Below the pieces are notes generated by a model, which ran no database searches, was not told the DNA's origin, and saw only the letters and a list, made by a program, of their open reading frames with translations. Below, one piece after another: positions 62,543-64,000 of a stretch of DNA of 64,000 bases (position 1 is the stretch's first letter; each line of letters opens with the position of its first letter). This DNA comes from Maribacter_C sp964432915 (lineage in GTDB: Bacteria; Bacteroidota; Bacteroidia; Flavobacteriales; Flavobacteriaceae), in NCBI GenBank assembly GCA_964432915.1, contig CAYSPL010000015.1, positions 3,860 to 67,859 on the forward strand. The letters run 5' to 3'. Both the position numbers and the translations under genes were made by a program.

Positions 62543-63905
62543 TTAAAATTAACTTTTTGGTCAACAAATCAAATCGAAGATACAACATAATGGCAGAAGC
62601 CGTAAGGCCTGCAAGTAGGCCGATCCATATTCCAGTACTCCCCAATTCAGTATGCAATCCTAAATAGTAGCATATAGGAAAACCAATGATCCAGTATGCG
62701 ATAAAAGTGATGAGAGTGGGTATTTTCACATCTTGCAGCCCCCGAAGCGCGCCCAATACCACCACTTGAATGCCGTCTGAAATCTGAAAGAATGCGGCTA
62801 CTAGCATCAACTGACCCGCCAATAATATAACCTCGGTGTTATCCGCCATGTTCACTGCGTTGTCCACATCCAAATAAAGCGAAGGAAACCATTTTCTGCC
62901 CAAAAGAAAGACAATTGCAAACACAATTTCGACCAAAAAGGTCAATAAAAATATGGATTGCGCAATGCTGCGCAGTTCTTTAAAATTCAATAGTCCTTTT
63001 TGATTGCCCACTCGGATCATCGCAGCAACACCCAGCCCCATGCCAAACATAAATGTCATACTACTCAAATTCAAGGCAATCTGATTTGCTGCCTGGGCAT
63101 TCTTGCCCAAAACGCCACTCAACCAAATGGCAGCCGTAAAAATGCCCACTTCAAAAAACATTTGTAAGGCAGAAGGAAAACCCAACGCGATTATTTTGTT
63201 GATGACCTTTTTTTCAATCTTCTTAAAATCAAAATTAGACACGTAGTTTTTGAACTTGTCTCTGGCCCGTAACAAGAACCAAATGTAGGCCACCATAAAA
63301 CAACGCGCCACAAGGGTTCCGATGGCGGCACCAACAATACCCATTTTAGGAAACCCGAACGAACCAAAAATCAGCAAATAGTTAATGACAAAATTCAGGA
63401 GATTCGCTATGATCGTGGCATACATAGGGTATTTGGTCTGCGACAACCCTTCTGAAAACTGTTTGAAAGCTTGAAAAATGACCAAGGGTACCAGCGAAAG
63501 CGCGACCAAATCAAGATAGGGCATCGCCAATTCAACCACCTCGACAGGCTGATCCATGTGGTACATGAAGGGTTTGCAAAGCATGATTATCGCAAAGAGC
63601 GAAACACCTAGAACGGTACAAAGCACCAGACCATGTTTGAAGGCACTTTTCGCATTTGCCTTGTTTCCGGCGCCATCGGCCTCCGCAACAAGCGGTGTGA
63701 TTGCCGTTGAAAAACCAATGCCCAATGACATGGCAATGAAGACAAAACTATTACCCAAAGAAACAGCGGCCAACTCGGCTGTACCCAATTGCCCCACCAT
63801 GATATTGTCAGCGAGTTGCACCAAGGTATGCCCCAGAAGTCCCGTTATGACCGGCACCGCGAGTTTGATGTTATATTTAAATTCTTTGGTATAGTTTTTA
63901 ATCAA
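62529..63905 (-). CDS. MATE-family multidrug/Na+ antiporter
   Basis: 458 aa with about 12 membrane spans in two related halves (YNIKLAVPVITGLLGHTLVQLADNIMVGQLGTAELAAVSL at the start; IALGFPSALQMFFEVGIFTAA in the second half). It is of the NorM/DinF type. It heads a probable four-gene run with the small acidic protein, PAP2 and GT39. The GGTTTTG repeat array starts 11 bases upstream of its ATG. Confidence 0.9.
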   Translation of the reverse strand: MIKNYTKEFKYNIKLAVPVITGLLGHTLVQLADNIMVGQLGTAELAAVSLGNSFVFIAMSLGIGFSTAITPLVAEADGAGNKANAKSAFKHGLVLCTVLGVSLFAIIMLCKPFMYHMDQPVEVVELAMPYLDLVALSLVPLVIFQAFKQFSEGLSQTKYPMYATIIANLLNFVINYLLIFGSFGFPKMGIVGAAIGTLVARCFMVAYIWFLLRARDKFKNYVSNFDFKKIEKKVINKIIALGFPSALQMFFEVGIFTAAIWLSGVLGKNAQAANQIALNLSSMTFMFGMGLGVAAMIRVGNQKGLLNFKELRSIAQSIFLLTFLVEIVFAIVFLLGRKWFPSLYLDVDNAVNMADNTEVILLAGQLMLVAAFFQISDGIQVVVLGALRGLQDVKIPTLITFIAYWIIGFPICYYLGLHTELGSTGIWIGLLAGLTASAIMLYLRFDLLTKKLILNGTT

Positions 63906-63915
63906 GGGAGTATTC

Positions 63916-64000
63916 GGTTTTGGGTTTTGGATTTTGGATTTTGGATTTTGGGTTTTGGGTTTTGGGTTTTGGGTTTTGGGTTTTGGGTTTTGGGTTTTGG
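63916..64000. repeat. Heptanucleotide tandem array (GGTTTTG)n, runs to the window end
   Basis: Twelve 7-base units plus one base: two GGTTTTG, three GATTTTG, then seven GGTTTTG, with no other changes. It continues to the last base of the window, so the full length is unknown. On the minus strand it lies directly upstream of the MATE gene, where its promoter should be. Confidence 0.95.

Noticed and set aside
63916..64000. Telomere-like end or CRISPR
   Set aside because: Pure 7-mer microsatellite without spacers; bacterial chromosomes of this group are circular, and the window edge is arbitrary.

Overview
The window looks like a chromosome segment of a marine, carotenoid-producing flavobacterium (Bacteroidota, family Flavobacteriaceae). 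Evidence: low GC; several TTG and GTG starts; promoter boxes of the Bacteroidota type TAnnTTTG; the DUF2795 and DUF4105 families; a MerR-crtI-crtB-crtZ pigment operon; and a lipoprotein/SurA/MoxR gene order known from this group. The genus cannot be fixed from sequence alone. A 100-base run of N at 28613-28712 is an assembly gap that cuts the end of pssA.

Layout. 1-4011: glycogen metabolism (end of glgA, glgC, GH31 alpha-glucosidase). 4012-5770: a gene graveyard holding a Fic remnant, a parDE toxin-antitoxin pair between two ~128-bp direct repeats, and terminators. 5832-8694: a periplasmic sulfite-dehydrogenase-type operon (molybdopterin protein, cytochrome c, small lipoprotein, sterol-desaturase-like membrane protein). 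8742-9104: one intact tRNA-Leu(GAG) surrounded by partial copies of itself that carry GC-rich palindromes. 9204-12897: CarH-like B12-binding MerR regulator plus crtI, crtB, crtZ. 12898-19239 (minus strand): a thioredoxin-fold protein lacking its CxxC, aconitase, MoxR, SurA and a SurA-N-like lipoprotein. 19367-28603: small conserved protein, class A serine hydrolase lipoprotein, SRPBCC protein, RluF, a carboxypeptidase-regulatory-domain protein, RecQ, KdsD, TatC, LptB. 28713-39562: PssA, DUF4105 protein, ABC-F ATPase, a methyltransferase that has lost its SAM site, cobalamin adenosyltransferase, DUF2795 protein, SecA, an orphan HisKA_2 kinase. 39668-43950: M14 carboxypeptidase and amidohydrolase, both exported. 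44132-49402: three paralogous small secreted basic proteins with a shared upstream block, two of them within a near-identical 417-bp duplication that brackets an Nramp-like transporter and a bicupin. 49620-55584: Ig-like/malectin lipoprotein, MsrA, Gfo/Idh/MocA oxidoreductase, and an ECF sigma/anti-sigma/coiled-coil operon. 55683-64000: galactose mutarotase, DUF2911, MeaB, then a set of genes (polyprenyl-phosphate glycosyltransferase, flippase-like protein, GT39 transferase, PAP2 phosphatase) that together suggest lipid-carrier-linked glycosylation, and a MATE exporter preceded by a GGTTTTG heptamer array.

Most of the window is housekeeping or well-known family content. The parts least explained by known genes are the tRNA-Leu locus with palindrome-bearing half copies, the small secreted protein family with its position-conserved upstream block, and the parDE island with paired CGGTGCGC motifs. 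All function calls come from reading translated motifs by eye; no database search was run.
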